From positions 62,001 to 126,000 of the forward strand of contig NZ_NOKT01000022.1 of assembly GCF_002237655.1 (NCBI RefSeq): a stretch of DNA of 64,000 nt. The letters are read 5' to 3'. Below the pieces are notes generated by a model that made no database searches, was not told the origin of the DNA, and saw only the letters and a list, made by a program, of their open reading frames with translations. This DNA is from Streptomyces sp. XY006 (GTDB lineage: Bacteria; Actinomycetota; Actinomycetes; Streptomycetales; Streptomycetaceae). This document shows, in pieces, positions 1 through 8,112 of the stretch. How positions within the stretch are numbered: position 1 is the first letter of the stretch; each line of letters starts with the position of its first letter. The position numbers were made by a program, and so were the translations under genes.

Positions 1-56
1 CCACGGCGGTCGCCTTCGCCGCCGCCTTCGCGCTGCTGGAGAAGCGGGACGTCTGA
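1..56 (+). CDS. C-terminal end of a truncated protein, probably membrane
   Basis: Only the last 17 codons are in the window. They read TAVAFAAAFALLEKRDV and end at a TGA at 54-56. The alanine- and phenylalanine-rich stretch followed by a short charged tail resembles the last transmembrane helix of an ABC-2 type permease, but so short a fragment cannot establish the family. The next gene downstream is convergent and starts its stop codon 7 bases later. Confidence 0.4.
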   Translation, partial: TAVAFAAAFALLEKRDV

Positions 57-62
57 GCCCGG

Positions 63-392
63 TCAGAACCTCGGCGCGTTACGGGACCGCTGCACCCCCG
101 GGGTGCGGCGGTCCCGCGCGTTCCAGCAGGCCTTGTGCCAGTGCCGTCTGTCGTCGACGCCCGCGTGCTCGGCCCAGGCCACCACGTGCGGCACCCCGTC
201 GGGGATCATCTGGTCGCACCCGGGACAGCGGTAGGACTTGCCCTGCGCGCTGGCGCCGGCCACGTGCCGCACGCTCCAGTTCTCGCCCTGCCAGTGCTCC
301 GAGGACTGCCAGCCGCCGTAGCGGCCGCGGTCGTCCTCGGAAGTCCGGCCGGACGATCCGGCGCCCTTGGGTCGGTTGCGACGCGGGGACAC
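63..392 (-). CDS. Small conserved protein with a putative zinc-ribbon (109 aa)
   Basis: This small basic protein starts at GTG 392 (VSPRRNRPKG). The same frame stays open upstream as an implausible Arg/Pro-rich extension, so the short form is preferred. The C-terminal half has CPGC near residues 57-60 and then HVVAWAEH and HWHKACW, a Cys2 plus His/Cys pattern suggesting a small metal-binding fold. Streptomyces genomes carry such proteins beside nucS under the misleading label 'ATP/GTP-binding protein'; no nucleotide-binding motif is visible. The biochemical role is unknown. Confidence 0.7.
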   Translation of the reverse strand: MSPRRNRPKGAGSSGRTSEDDRGRYGGWQSSEHWQGENWSVRHVAGASAQGKSYRCPGCDQMIPDGVPHVVAWAEHAGVDDRRHWHKACWNARDRRTPGVQRSRNAPRF

Positions 393-671
393 GGGACACC
401 TCTCGGGGCTATACAGGAAGCGGGCCGTGTCCAGCCTACGCGGCGCCCGGCGGGGTACGCGTACGGCACCAATCGTCACAAGTCCCTCCCGGGCGAGGCG
501 GGCTCTCCCCCGGGCCCGCCCGCCGGTCTCCCCCCGGCCCCTCGCGGAGCGCGGGACGCCCATTCTGCAGACAATCCGCAAATTACCCCGACCGGCCGTG
601 TCCTCGGCACGTGTCAGACGGTTATGCCCTGTGGGGGAGCTCCGTGTCGGAGCCAAGGAAGCAGGAAAGCA

Positions 672-1700
672 ATGCGCGTTGGAAGTTTCGTGTTGGCAGC
701 CCAGTTCCCCGGTCAGGGCGAGGGAGAGGCGCTGCACCGCGCGGTCCGCTCGGCCGAGGTGGCCGAGGAGTCCGGGCTCGACACGGTCTGGCTGGCCGAA
801 CACCACTTCGTGCCGTACGGCACATGTCCGTCCGCCGTCACCCTGGCCGCCTTTCTGCTCGGCCGCACGAGCCGCATCCGGGTCGGCACGGCGGTCAGCG
901 TGCTGCCCACCGTCCATCCCGTGGCCCTCGGCGAGCAGGCGGCGCTGCTGCACCACACGAGCGGCGGCCGGTTCACGCTCGGCGTCGGGCGCGGGGGCCC
1001 CTGGGTCGACCTGGAGGTGTTCGGCGCGGGCCTGGAGGCCTACGAGAAGGGGTTCCCGGAGTCCCTGGACGTCCTGCGGCGGTGGCTGCGCGAGCCGTCC
1101 GTGGCGGCCGACGGGGAGCGCTACGCGTTCCGCGAAGTCCCGGTGGTGCCCCGGCCGTCGGAGGCGCTCACGGAGGCCGCGGGGCCCGAGCTCGTCGTCG
1201 CGTGCACGTCCCCGGCGAGCGTCCGGCTGGCGGCCGAGCGCGGGCTGTCGATGCTGCTCGGGATGCACGTGGGGGACGAGGAGAAGGCGGAGATGGTCGC
1301 CCTGTGGCGGCAGCACGCGCGGGCGTGCGGCCGGTCGCCGGAGGAGGTCCTCGGGGCGTCCCATGTCTCGGCCGGCGTCTGCCAGATCGCGGACAAGAGG
1401 GTCGACGCGGCGGAGACGCTGATGAAGGCGATGCCGGGCTGGCTGAAGCAGGGCCTGGAGGCCCATGTCACGGTCGACGGGCGCACGCGCCGGATGCGCG
1501 ACCCGCTGGCGTACACCGAACTGCTCTGCGGGCTGCACCCGGTGGGTACGCCGCGGCTGTGCGCCGACCGGCTGGCGGCGACCAGCGAGCGGACCGGCAT
1601 CTCCCGCTTCGCCCTGCTCGTCGAAGGCTCCGGCGACCTGGCGGCGACCGAGGAGAACGTACGGCGGCTGGGCGCCGAGGTACTGCCCCAACTCGTCTGA
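672..1700 (+). CDS. LLM-class flavin-dependent oxidoreductase (342 aa)
   Basis: The protein belongs to the luciferase-like monooxygenase superfamily, TIM-barrel enzymes using FMN or F420. Seen here are WLAEHHF near residue 40, the hydrophobic core strand RIRVGTAVSVLP, and the glycine-rich FTLGVGRGGPW that follows in this family. The length is normal. The ATG at 672 follows a purine-rich stretch (AAGGAAGCAGG). It stands alone between two minus-strand genes and ends in a strong hairpin. The substrate cannot be inferred. Confidence 0.85.
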   Translation: MRVGSFVLAAQFPGQGEGEALHRAVRSAEVAEESGLDTVWLAEHHFVPYGTCPSAVTLAAFLLGRTSRIRVGTAVSVLPTVHPVALGEQAALLHHTSGGRFTLGVGRGGPWVDLEVFGAGLEAYEKGFPESLDVLRRWLREPSVAADGERYAFREVPVVPRPSEALTEAAGPELVVACTSPASVRLAAERGLSMLLGMHVGDEEKAEMVALWRQHARACGRSPEEVLGASHVSAGVCQIADKRVDAAETLMKAMPGWLKQGLEAHVTVDGRTRRMRDPLAYTELLCGLHPVGTPRLCADRLAATSERTGISRFALLVEGSGDLAATEENVRRLGAEVLPQLV

Positions 1701-1721
1701 GGGCGCCGTGACTTCCTGGGG

Positions 1722-1771
1722 GCTTGCCGCTCCGGTACAGAACTGCACCTCCCGCGTACGGAGCGGCAAGC
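1722..1771. terminator. Hairpin terminator between convergent genes
   Basis: A perfect 13-bp stem (1722-1734 pairs with 1759-1771, GCTTGCCGCTCCG and its complement) encloses a 24-base loop. It lies between the stop of the oxidoreductase at 1700 and the stop of the convergent gene at 1785, so it can serve both strands. There is no U-tract, as is usual in Streptomyces. Confidence 0.7.
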
Positions 1772-1784
1772 AAGCGGCGCCGCG

Positions 1785-2177
1785 TCAGCAGTCCCGGAAC
1801 TCGGGCGACTGGTTCAGCACCTGACTGCGGACCGAGGTGAAGCGGGTCAGCGACTCGTCGACCGAGGAGTCAAGCGGGAACACGGCCACCCGGTGGCAGT
1901 TCTGGAAGGCCAGGCGCACACCGAAGTGCCGTTGCAGCGCGCCGCGTATCGCGTCACTCGCAAGCGCACGCAGCAACTGACCGCGTGCCTGCTCGTCCGG
2001 CGGAGGCGTCTGGTTGTCGGCGAACGCACCGCCGTCCACCTTCAGCTGGGCCACCAGGGAGCTGATCATCTCCCACGCATAGGGCAGGGAGGTCCGGACG
2101 CAGTCGACGAATTCCGCTTCGTCGACCTCGCCTCGCTCGGCCTGTTCGAGTAGGGCCGGTGAGACGTCGAGCGACAT
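1785..2177 (-). CDS. SCO5389-family conserved protein (130 aa)
   Basis: This small acidic protein starts MSLDVSPALLEQ at ATG 2177, preceded by a good ribosome site (GAGAGGAGAA). It matches, from memory, the Streptomyces SCO5389-family of conserved proteins of about 130 aa next to nucS. There is no signal peptide, membrane segment or catalytic motif. It is mostly predicted helix with one conserved-looking segment (SLPYAWEMISSLV) near residue 30. The function is unknown. It is divergent from nucS across about 250 bases that must hold both promoters. Confidence 0.75.
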   Translation of the reverse strand: MSLDVSPALLEQAERGEVDEAEFVDCVRTSLPYAWEMISSLVAQLKVDGGAFADNQTPPPDEQARGQLLRALASDAIRGALQRHFGVRLAFQNCHRVAVFPLDSSVDESLTRFTSVRSQVLNQSPEFRDC

Positions 2178-2429
2178 GAGTTCTCCTCTCGCACCCCCAA
2201 GGAGCAGGGGTTGCCTGACAGATGAGGGAGAGCGCGATACCGGACACGCTGCGTACACGCACCGCGACCTCCCGTTCATACCGTAAGCAACGGCCGGGGG
2301 CGGCACCAGGAAAATGCGCAGATGAGACACTCCCAGTGAGCACACCATGCACACAATCGGCCATTACCGAACACGTGTTTTCCAGGGCGAATCGCGTGGA
2401 CAGGTGCCCGTCGAGTAGCGTTGCCGACC

Positions 2430-3101
2430 ATGCGTCTCGTCATTGCCCGCTGCTCCGTGGACTACGCCGGGCGGCTCACCGCCCACCTTCCCTCGGCCCC
2501 GCGCCTGATCCTGGTGAAGGCGGACGGCAGCGTCTCGATCCACGCCGACGACCGGGCCTACAAGCCCCTGAACTGGATGTCGCCGCCCTGCACGCTGAAA
2601 GAGGGCGCCGGCGAGGATGAGGGTGTCTGGACCGTCGTCAACAAGGCGGGCGAGAAGCTCATCATCACGATGGAGGAAGTCCTCCACGACTCCTCGCACG
2701 AACTGGGCGTCGATCCGGGCCTGATCAAGGACGGCGTGGAAGCGCACCTTCAGGAGCTGCTCGCCGACCGCATCGAGACACTCGGCGAGGGCTACACGCT
2801 CATCCGCCGCGAGTACCCGACGGCCATCGGCCCGGTGGACATCCTGTGCCGGGACGCCGACGGCAAGACCGTCGCGGTGGAGATCAAGCGGCGGGGTGAG
2901 ATCGACGGCGTGGAGCAGCTGACGCGCTATCTGGAGCTGCTGAACCGCGACCCCCATCTCGCCCCGGTGCGCGGCATCTTCGCGGCCCAGGAGATCAAGC
3001 CCCAGGCGCGCGTCCTCGCGACCGACCGGGGCATCGGCTGCCAGGTCCTCGACTACGACGCCCTGCGCGGCATCGAGGACGACAAGCTGCGCCTTTTCTG
3101 A
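2430..3101 (+). CDS. nucS: Endonuclease NucS/EndoMS, non-canonical mismatch repair (223 aa)
   Basis: NucS/EndoMS cuts both strands at G-T, G-G and T-T mismatches. In Actinobacteria, which lack MutS/MutL, it keeps the spontaneous mutation rate low and works with the beta clamp. The catalytic core is visible: GPVDILCRD followed by VAVEIKRRG, giving the D...ExK set of the PD-(D/E)XK nuclease fold. The C-terminal DDKLRLF resembles the beta-clamp-binding tail of the family. ATG 2430 (MRLVIARC) is chosen over the in-frame TTG at 2421 because it matches the family N-terminus and length. Confidence 0.95.
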   Translation: MRLVIARCSVDYAGRLTAHLPSAPRLILVKADGSVSIHADDRAYKPLNWMSPPCTLKEGAGEDEGVWTVVNKAGEKLIITMEEVLHDSSHELGVDPGLIKDGVEAHLQELLADRIETLGEGYTLIRREYPTAIGPVDILCRDADGKTVAVEIKRRGEIDGVEQLTRYLELLNRDPHLAPVRGIFAAQEIKPQARVLATDRGIGCQVLDYDALRGIEDDKLRLF

Positions 3102-3118
3102 CCGCTTCCCCCTGCGCA

Positions 3119-3157
3119 CGAAGGGGCCGCGTCCGCCGAGCGGACACGGCCCCTTCG
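3119..3157. terminator. Bidirectional hairpin terminator after nucS
   Basis: A stem of 11 plus 5 bp (3119-3135 with 3141-3157) has one internal C-A mismatch and a 5-base loop. It lies between the convergent stops of nucS (3101) and the next gene (3169). The outer arms, CGAAGGGG and CCCCTTCG, make it effective in both directions. Confidence 0.85.
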
Positions 3158-3168
3158 TCGTGCGGGCG

Positions 3169-5673
3169 TCAGATCACCGACGGGGAGCTGCTCGGCGCCC
3201 CCGAGCCGCCGCTCTCCGGTGCGCTCGCCGTGGTGCTGGCGGGGGCGCTGGAGGCCGGGCCGCTCGCCGAGTCCGACGTGGACGGCGAGGACGGCGGGTC
3301 GGAGGTCGGCGGCTCCGAGGTGGGCGGCTCGCTGGTCGGCGGCTGAGACGTAGGCGGCTTGGACGTCGTCGGGGGCTTGGACGTCGTGGGCGGCTTGGAG
3401 GTCGTCGGGGGCTTGGACGTCGTGGGCGGCTTGGAGGAGGACGGCGGCTTCGACGACGACGCGGAGTCGCTGGGGTCCGCCGAGCCGCTCGGGGAGCCGG
3501 TCGGGGTCGGGTCGTCCGAGGTGCCCAGCGTGCCGTCCGGGCCCGGGTCGGTCGGCCGGCTGGTCGCGCCGGGACCGCCGTCGCCCTCGTTGGCCGCCGG
3601 GTCGGCGCCCAGGCTGCCGTCGCCCAGGCCCTGGCTGGCCGAGGGGTTGACGCCGACCTGGTCGGACGGCGAGTTCGGCTCGTTGTCGGAGGTGGCGCCG
3701 AGCGTCACCACCGTGCCGAGCACGGCGACGAGCAGGGCGCCCGCGCCGGCGGCCACGAGGTTGCGCCGGGCCAGCCCCTTGAGCCCGCCCCCGGCCTTGC
3801 GCGAGGGCGCGGGCGAGCTGCGGTGGGTGACCAGGGCCGGGGTCGTGGGGGGCTGGAGCGTGGGGAAGGCCGCGGGGACACCGCCGGCCGGGGAGGCCGA
3901 TTCCTCGTACCGGGCGTCGGGCACCTCCTCCGCCGCGGTCGGCCCGAGCCCGATCGGCGTGCCCGAGCGGTCGGCGACCAGGGCGAGGGCGCGCCGGCCC
4001 GCGACGGTGCCGCGCTTGTCGGACAGGGCGCCGCGCAGGCCGATGGAGGTTTCCAGTTCGCTGCGGGCCCGGTCCAGCGAGCCCCCGCACAGGGCGAGGA
4101 CGCCGAGCTCGTGGTGGAAGTAGGCCTGTTCGGCGACGTCGCCGGCGAGCCGGGCGGCCTCGGCGCCGGCCCGCAGGGTCCGCTCCCAGGCACTCCAGTG
4201 CAGCCCGGCGGCGAACGCGGGTGCGGCGGTGCGGGCCAGGTGCACGGCCGCGCTCTCCTCGCCCTCGGCGGGCGGGGTGGTGAGCGGCCCCAGCACGGTG
4301 AGGGCGGCGAGGAGCGCGTCGGCCTCGGCGCAGACGCGCTCGGGGGTGACCGAGGGGTGCCCGGCCCACCAGGAGTAGTGCTGGGCGGCGCTGCGGGCGC
4401 CGGCCTCGGCCTCGTCGGCGTATCCGGCGGCCTCCAGCTGCGCGGGGACGCCGGCGGCGAGCCGGTAGCGGGAGCCGACCGCGGAGACCAGTCCGCAGGC
4501 GGCCAGTTCGCCGAGCGCGGCGTCCGCGTGGGTGTCGCCGACCAGGGCCGGCAGATGCGCCTGGTGCGGGATCTCGCCGTCGAGGGCGACGGCGAACCGC
4601 AGGGTGGCCCGCGCCGAGGCGCTCAGCCGCGAGGCGAGCAGCGGCGCGGGCGCGGCGGCCTCGCCGAGCGCGGGCAGCGGGACGTCGTCGCCCAGGTCGT
4701 AGGTCTCGGCGGCGTCGGCCGGAGGGGCGTCCTCGAAGACGCCGAACTCGTCGACGGCCCCGGCGCCGGCGCGCAGCCGGTCGCGCTGCCGCAGCAGGGC
4801 ACCGGCCTGGACGAAGCGCAGCGGCAGGCCCTCGGACTCGAACCAGAGGTCGCCCGCCCAGTTGGACTCCTCCTCGGTGAGGGGCCGGCCGACGGCGTGC
4901 TCCAGCAGGTCGAGTCCGTCGGCGCGCTCCAGGCCGCCGAGGGTGACCTCCTCCACGGCGGACTCGGCGGACGGGGCGGGCACGTCCGGGGTGGCGCTCA
5001 GCAGGAAGGCGCACTCGGGGGTGGCGTCCAGCAGCTCGTCGAGGGCGGCGCCGCCGAACTGCAGGTCGTCGAGGACGACGACGGCGCCGATCTCCCGGAG
5101 ATGGGTGAGCAGTTCGTCCCGGTCCGGGCGGTGCAGGGGGGCGTTGTACACCGCGTAGAACAGGTCGTGGAGCAGATCGCCCGAGGTGCGGCCGAAGCCG
5201 TTGAGGCGGACCACCCCGTCGGGGGCGAGGTCCGCGCAGTCCTCGGCGACGAGGTCGAGCAGCCGGGTGCGGCCGGAGCCGCCCGGGCCGGTGAGGCGGA
5301 CGGAGCGGCCACGGGCGAGCAGGCGCACCAGTTGCTCGCGTTCGTCCTGGCGGGCCAGCAGCGGCAGGGCCGGCTGCGCGGGCCCGGGCGGGACGGGCGG
5401 CCGGGCCGCGCGCTCGGCCTCGGCACGCTCGGCCGTGGTGAGCTTCACGGGCCGGGCGGGCCGTTCGGCGGGCGGGCAGACTTCTATCTCGCTGCCGTCG
5501 ACGGGGTTGACCGTCAGCAGGAAGTCGCCGGAGACGAGCTGCACCGTGCGGGCGAGCGCGGGCGCGTGCTGTCCGAAGTCGGGTGCGAGGGATTCCCGGG
5601 GCGGGCGCTGGCGCGGCCCCTGGCCGTCGCCTTCGTGGCCGTACTCCTCGGGTCCCCGGGTGTTCGGGTCCAT
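3169..5673 (-). CDS. Large NTPase with transmembrane segment and Lys/Pro/Thr repeat tail (834 aa)
   Basis: Residues ~100-300 form a STAND/AAA-like NTPase: P-loop GPGGSGRT at 129-136 and a Walker B-like strand VVVLDDLQF. A helical, alanine-rich middle region follows, with TPR-like features near residues 510-570. A single hydrophobic helix (NLVAAGAGALLVAVLGTVV) lies around 620-645. The last ~190 residues are disordered and rich in Ser, Pro and Thr, including four KPPTTS units. The topology suggests a cytoplasmic ATPase with an exported tail. Family members in Streptomyces are annotated only as ATP-binding proteins. A regulatory or cell-envelope sensing role is an inference. Confidence 0.8.
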   Translation of the reverse strand: MDPNTRGPEEYGHEGDGQGPRQRPPRESLAPDFGQHAPALARTVQLVSGDFLLTVNPVDGSEIEVCPPAERPARPVKLTTAERAEAERAARPPVPPGPAQPALPLLARQDEREQLVRLLARGRSVRLTGPGGSGRTRLLDLVAEDCADLAPDGVVRLNGFGRTSGDLLHDLFYAVYNAPLHRPDRDELLTHLREIGAVVVLDDLQFGGAALDELLDATPECAFLLSATPDVPAPSAESAVEEVTLGGLERADGLDLLEHAVGRPLTEEESNWAGDLWFESEGLPLRFVQAGALLRQRDRLRAGAGAVDEFGVFEDAPPADAAETYDLGDDVPLPALGEAAAPAPLLASRLSASARATLRFAVALDGEIPHQAHLPALVGDTHADAALGELAACGLVSAVGSRYRLAAGVPAQLEAAGYADEAEAGARSAAQHYSWWAGHPSVTPERVCAEADALLAALTVLGPLTTPPAEGEESAAVHLARTAAPAFAAGLHWSAWERTLRAGAEAARLAGDVAEQAYFHHELGVLALCGGSLDRARSELETSIGLRGALSDKRGTVAGRRALALVADRSGTPIGLGPTAAEEVPDARYEESASPAGGVPAAFPTLQPPTTPALVTHRSSPAPSRKAGGGLKGLARRNLVAAGAGALLVAVLGTVVTLGATSDNEPNSPSDQVGVNPSASQGLGDGSLGADPAANEGDGGPGATSRPTDPGPDGTLGTSDDPTPTGSPSGSADPSDSASSSKPPSSSKPPTTSKPPTTSKPPTTSKPPTTSKPPTSQPPTSEPPTSEPPTSDPPSSPSTSDSASGPASSAPASTTASAPESGGSGAPSSSPSVI
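3350..3436 (-). repeat. 18-bp coding tandem repeat (KPPTTS units)
   Basis: Inside the NTPase gene an 18-bp unit, each coding for KPPTTS, is repeated about four times, with further decayed PPTS(E/Q) units on both sides. Alternate copies share the same synonymous choices (TCGGGG versus TGGGCG), so the array appears to have grown by duplication of a 36-bp dimer. It can vary in length by slippage without breaking the frame. Confidence 0.85.
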
Positions 5674-5939
5674 AGGTCAAGCCCCCCAAAAGCGGGTGTG
5701 TGCTGTGAAAGCCCCTCCCGGCCTTGCTGCACACCGCGCTGTCGCTTCTGGTCCGGGCCCGCTTGAAGGGTGTCAAGGCAGCGGGCAGCCGAACCCTAAA
5801 CCTTCGCACAGTATCTACGACAGTCCGGGGTACCGCGCCGTCCATAACGTCACGGTCTCGTGAGGATTGTGCGCGTCGCACGGTTCGACGACGTCCGTCC
5901 GGGTCTCCCCGGTCGCCCGGTTCACACCCGTACGCGGGG

Positions 5940-6263
5940 TCACACGCGGGGCAGTGTCTCCACCCCGATGCCGCCCTCGATCGCCAGGATCCGGTGCAGG
6001 CGTGTGGCCACGAGCAGGCGCTGCATCTGCGGCGGTACACCGCGCAGCACCAGGCGCCGGCCGCAGCGGCCGGCCCGCCGGTGGGCGCCCATGATCACGC
6101 CCAGGCCGGTGGCGTCCCAGGAGTCCAGTTCGGACAGGTCGAGCACGAGGTCGCCGACTCCGTCGTCGACGGCCGAGTGCAGGACCGTACGGGCGTCCGC
6201 CGCGCTCCGGACGTCGAGGCGGCCCCCGACGACCAGCTCGGCGTGGTCGCCCCTGATGTGCAT
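5940..6263 (-). CDS. STAS-domain anti-sigma-factor antagonist-like protein (107 aa)
   Basis: This is a single STAS domain, the SpoIIAA/RsbV fold that binds anti-sigma kinases. The hallmark loop reads DSWDATGLGVIMGA near residues 47-60. The usual phosphorylated serine in D-S-S-G is a threonine here (D-A-T-G), which can still be phosphorylated. No cognate kinase lies next to it, so a partner elsewhere in the genome is likely. ATG 6263 is the only sensible start. The role is inferred from the fold. Confidence 0.85.
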   Translation of the reverse strand: MHIRGDHAELVVGGRLDVRSAADARTVLHSAVDDGVGDLVLDLSELDSWDATGLGVIMGAHRRAGRCGRRLVLRGVPPQMQRLLVATRLHRILAIEGGIGVETLPRV

Positions 6264-6413
6264 ATGCGCTCCCCGTGCGTGCGAATCGTGCTCCGCGTTC
6301 TGGTTTTGGGTGATGCAACCTCTGACTGTGTGGAGGAGCCAGAGGTTGCTTCTTGTAAGCGAACCGATACCGAATTCACCCCGGGGTGTGATGGCACCGG
6401 GGCATGTGCGGTT

Positions 6414-7262
6414 TCAGTGCTTGTAGAAGCCCTGCCCGCTCTTGCGTCCGATGTCACCGGCGTCAACCATCCGGCGCATCGACTCGGGAGCCGCGAACTT
6501 CTCGTCCTGGGACTCGGTGTAGATGTTGCTCGTGGCGTGCAGCAGGATGTCGACGCCCGTCAGGTCCGCCGTCGCCAGCGGGCCCATCGCGTGGCCGAAG
6601 CCGAGCTTGCAGGCGAGGTCGATGTCCTCGGCGCTCGCCACGCCCGACTCGTGCAGCTTGGCGGCCTCGACGACCAGGGCGCAGATGAGACGGGTCGTCA
6701 CGAAGCCGGCCACGTCGCGGTTGACGACGATGCAGGTCTTGCCGACCGACTCGGCGAACTCCCGGGCCGTGGCGAGGGTTTCGTCGCTGGTCTTGTAGCC
6801 GCGGACGAGTTCGCACAGCTGCATCATCGGCACCGGCGAGAAGAAGTGCGTGCCGACGACCCGCTCGGGACGCTCCGTCGCGGCCGCGATCTTGGTGATC
6901 GGGATGGCGGAGGTGTTGGAGGCGAGGATCGCCTCGTCCTTCACGATCTTGTCGAGCGCGCGGAAGATCTCGTGCTTGACCTCGAGCTTCTCGAAGACGG
7001 CCTCGACGACCACGTCCGCGTCGGCCGCGGCGTCCAGGTCGGTGGTCGCGGTGATGCGGCCGAGGGCGGCGTCGGCGTCGTGCGCCTCCAGCTTGCCCTT
7101 GGCGACGAACTTGTCGTACGACGCCTTGATGCCGTCGGTGCCCCGCTTCAGCGCCTCGTCGGTGACGTCGCGCAGGACGACGTCCCAGCCCGCCTGTGCG
7201 GAGACCTGGGCGATGCCGGATCCCATGAGGCCGGCTCCGATGACGGCGAGCTTCCGTGCCAC
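6414..7262 (-). CDS. 3-hydroxybutyryl-CoA dehydrogenase (282 aa)
   Basis: It oxidises (S)-3-hydroxybutyryl-CoA to acetoacetyl-CoA with NAD(P), or runs the reverse reaction. The N-terminal Rossmann motif GAGLMGSGIAQ is at residues 9-19. The family signature HFFSPVPMMQLCELV follows near residue 140, containing the catalytic histidine region, and GFVTTRL lies in the C-terminal helical domain. Length is typical for the stand-alone bacterial enzyme. It is monocistronic, with ~125 bases to the upstream tetR-family gene, which reads the same way. Confidence 0.93.
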   Translation of the reverse strand: MARKLAVIGAGLMGSGIAQVSAQAGWDVVLRDVTDEALKRGTDGIKASYDKFVAKGKLEAHDADAALGRITATTDLDAAADADVVVEAVFEKLEVKHEIFRALDKIVKDEAILASNTSAIPITKIAAATERPERVVGTHFFSPVPMMQLCELVRGYKTSDETLATAREFAESVGKTCIVVNRDVAGFVTTRLICALVVEAAKLHESGVASAEDIDLACKLGFGHAMGPLATADLTGVDILLHATSNIYTESQDEKFAAPESMRRMVDAGDIGRKSGQGFYKH

Positions 7263-7388
7263 TGTGCGACTCCCCTGACGCGCTGCTTATGTCTGCCTCT
7301 CCGGCGGACACTAGCGCCCGTGAGGGCCCGTGTGACCAGTAAGTAATGCGCGTCACGTCTCACATGACGGACATCACACCGGCAGGGG

Positions 7389-8030
7389 TCATTCCACGCC
7401 ACGGACGGCGTAGTTGAGCACCTGCTCGCTCAACAGGCCCTCGATGTCGTCGAGGAGCCCGAGCATCTCCCGGGACACTTCGCCCGGATTGCGCCCCCGG
7501 GCCATCTCGCGGCCGATCGAGACGAAGAGGGTGCCGTGGACCCAGCAGATCTGACCCGCGATCAGCCCCGGCAGCGGGTCGCCGGCCGTGGCGCGGGTCT
7601 CCTCGCGGAGGGCCGCCTCCAGGTTCTCCTGGACCTCCTGCTGGATGCGCCACAGCCGGGAGCGCAGCGGCGGCGCCTCGTCGATGCAGCGCATGAAGCG
7701 GTCGTAGCCCTCGATGAGGCCCATCCGGGGTGAGACGGCCTCGAGCTCGGCGCGCAGCTCGCGCAGCACCGCCCGGGCCGCCGACTCCCCCGGGTCCCGG
7801 GCGCGCACCCAGCGGGAGAGCCGGTCGACGACCCCCTCGGAGCGGTCGAAGAAGAGGTCCTCCTTGGCCGGGAAGTAGTTGTAGACGGTGTTCACCGAGA
7901 CGTCGGCCGCCTCCGCCACGTCCGCCATGGTCACGGTCACGAAGCCGTGCTCCAGGAACAGCCCGGTGGCGATGTCGGAGATGCGCTGCCTGGTCTCGCG
8001 CTTCTTCCGTTCCCTGAGCCCCTCAGCCAT
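7389..8030 (-). CDS. TetR-family transcriptional regulator (213 aa)
   Basis: A canonical TetR helix-turn-helix spans residues ~15-55, ending in the recognition stretch VSVNTVYNYFPAKEDLF. The C-terminal ligand-binding domain is divergent, as usual. The gene is divergent from an ABC exporter pair with only 82 bases between start codons. A perfect inverted repeat sits in the middle, so it very likely represses the exporter and itself until the transported compound binds. Confidence 0.92.
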   Translation of the reverse strand: MAEGLRERKKRETRQRISDIATGLFLEHGFVTVTMADVAEAADVSVNTVYNYFPAKEDLFFDRSEGVVDRLSRWVRARDPGESAARAVLRELRAELEAVSPRMGLIEGYDRFMRCIDEAPPLRSRLWRIQQEVQENLEAALREETRATAGDPLPGLIAGQICWVHGTLFVSIGREMARGRNPGEVSREMLGLLDDIEGLLSEQVLNYAVRGVE

Positions 8031-8062
8031 GTCCGAATCCTAGCGTTCCCCGGGGGCCTACC

Positions 8063-8087
8063 AAATTTTGGGGCCATTGCAAAATTT
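8063..8087. promoter_or_regulatory. Probable TetR operator (8-9-8 inverted repeat)
   Basis: AAATTTTG at 8063-8070 and CAAAATTT at 8080-8087 are perfect inverted copies separated by 9 bases. An AT-only palindrome is conspicuous in such GC-rich DNA. It lies between the start codons of the tetR gene (8030) and the ABC transporter gene (8113), where a repressor would block both promoters. Confidence 0.8.
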
Positions 8088-8112
8088 AAGGGACTCTGTT
8101 TTTCTGGGCGGC

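Noticed and set aside
63..1769. Minus-strand open frame of 568 codons
   Set aside because: Only its last 109 codons are the real small gene. The rest is antisense to the oxidoreductase gene.
3350..3436. CRISPR-like direct repeats
   Set aside because: The units are contiguous, in frame and encode KPPTTS, with no spacers; no cas genes are present.
3053..6040. Minus-strand open frame of 995 codons, Arg/Pro-rich
   Set aside because: It is a frame-shifted shadow of the 834-residue NTPase gene on the same strand; its composition is that of a wrong frame.
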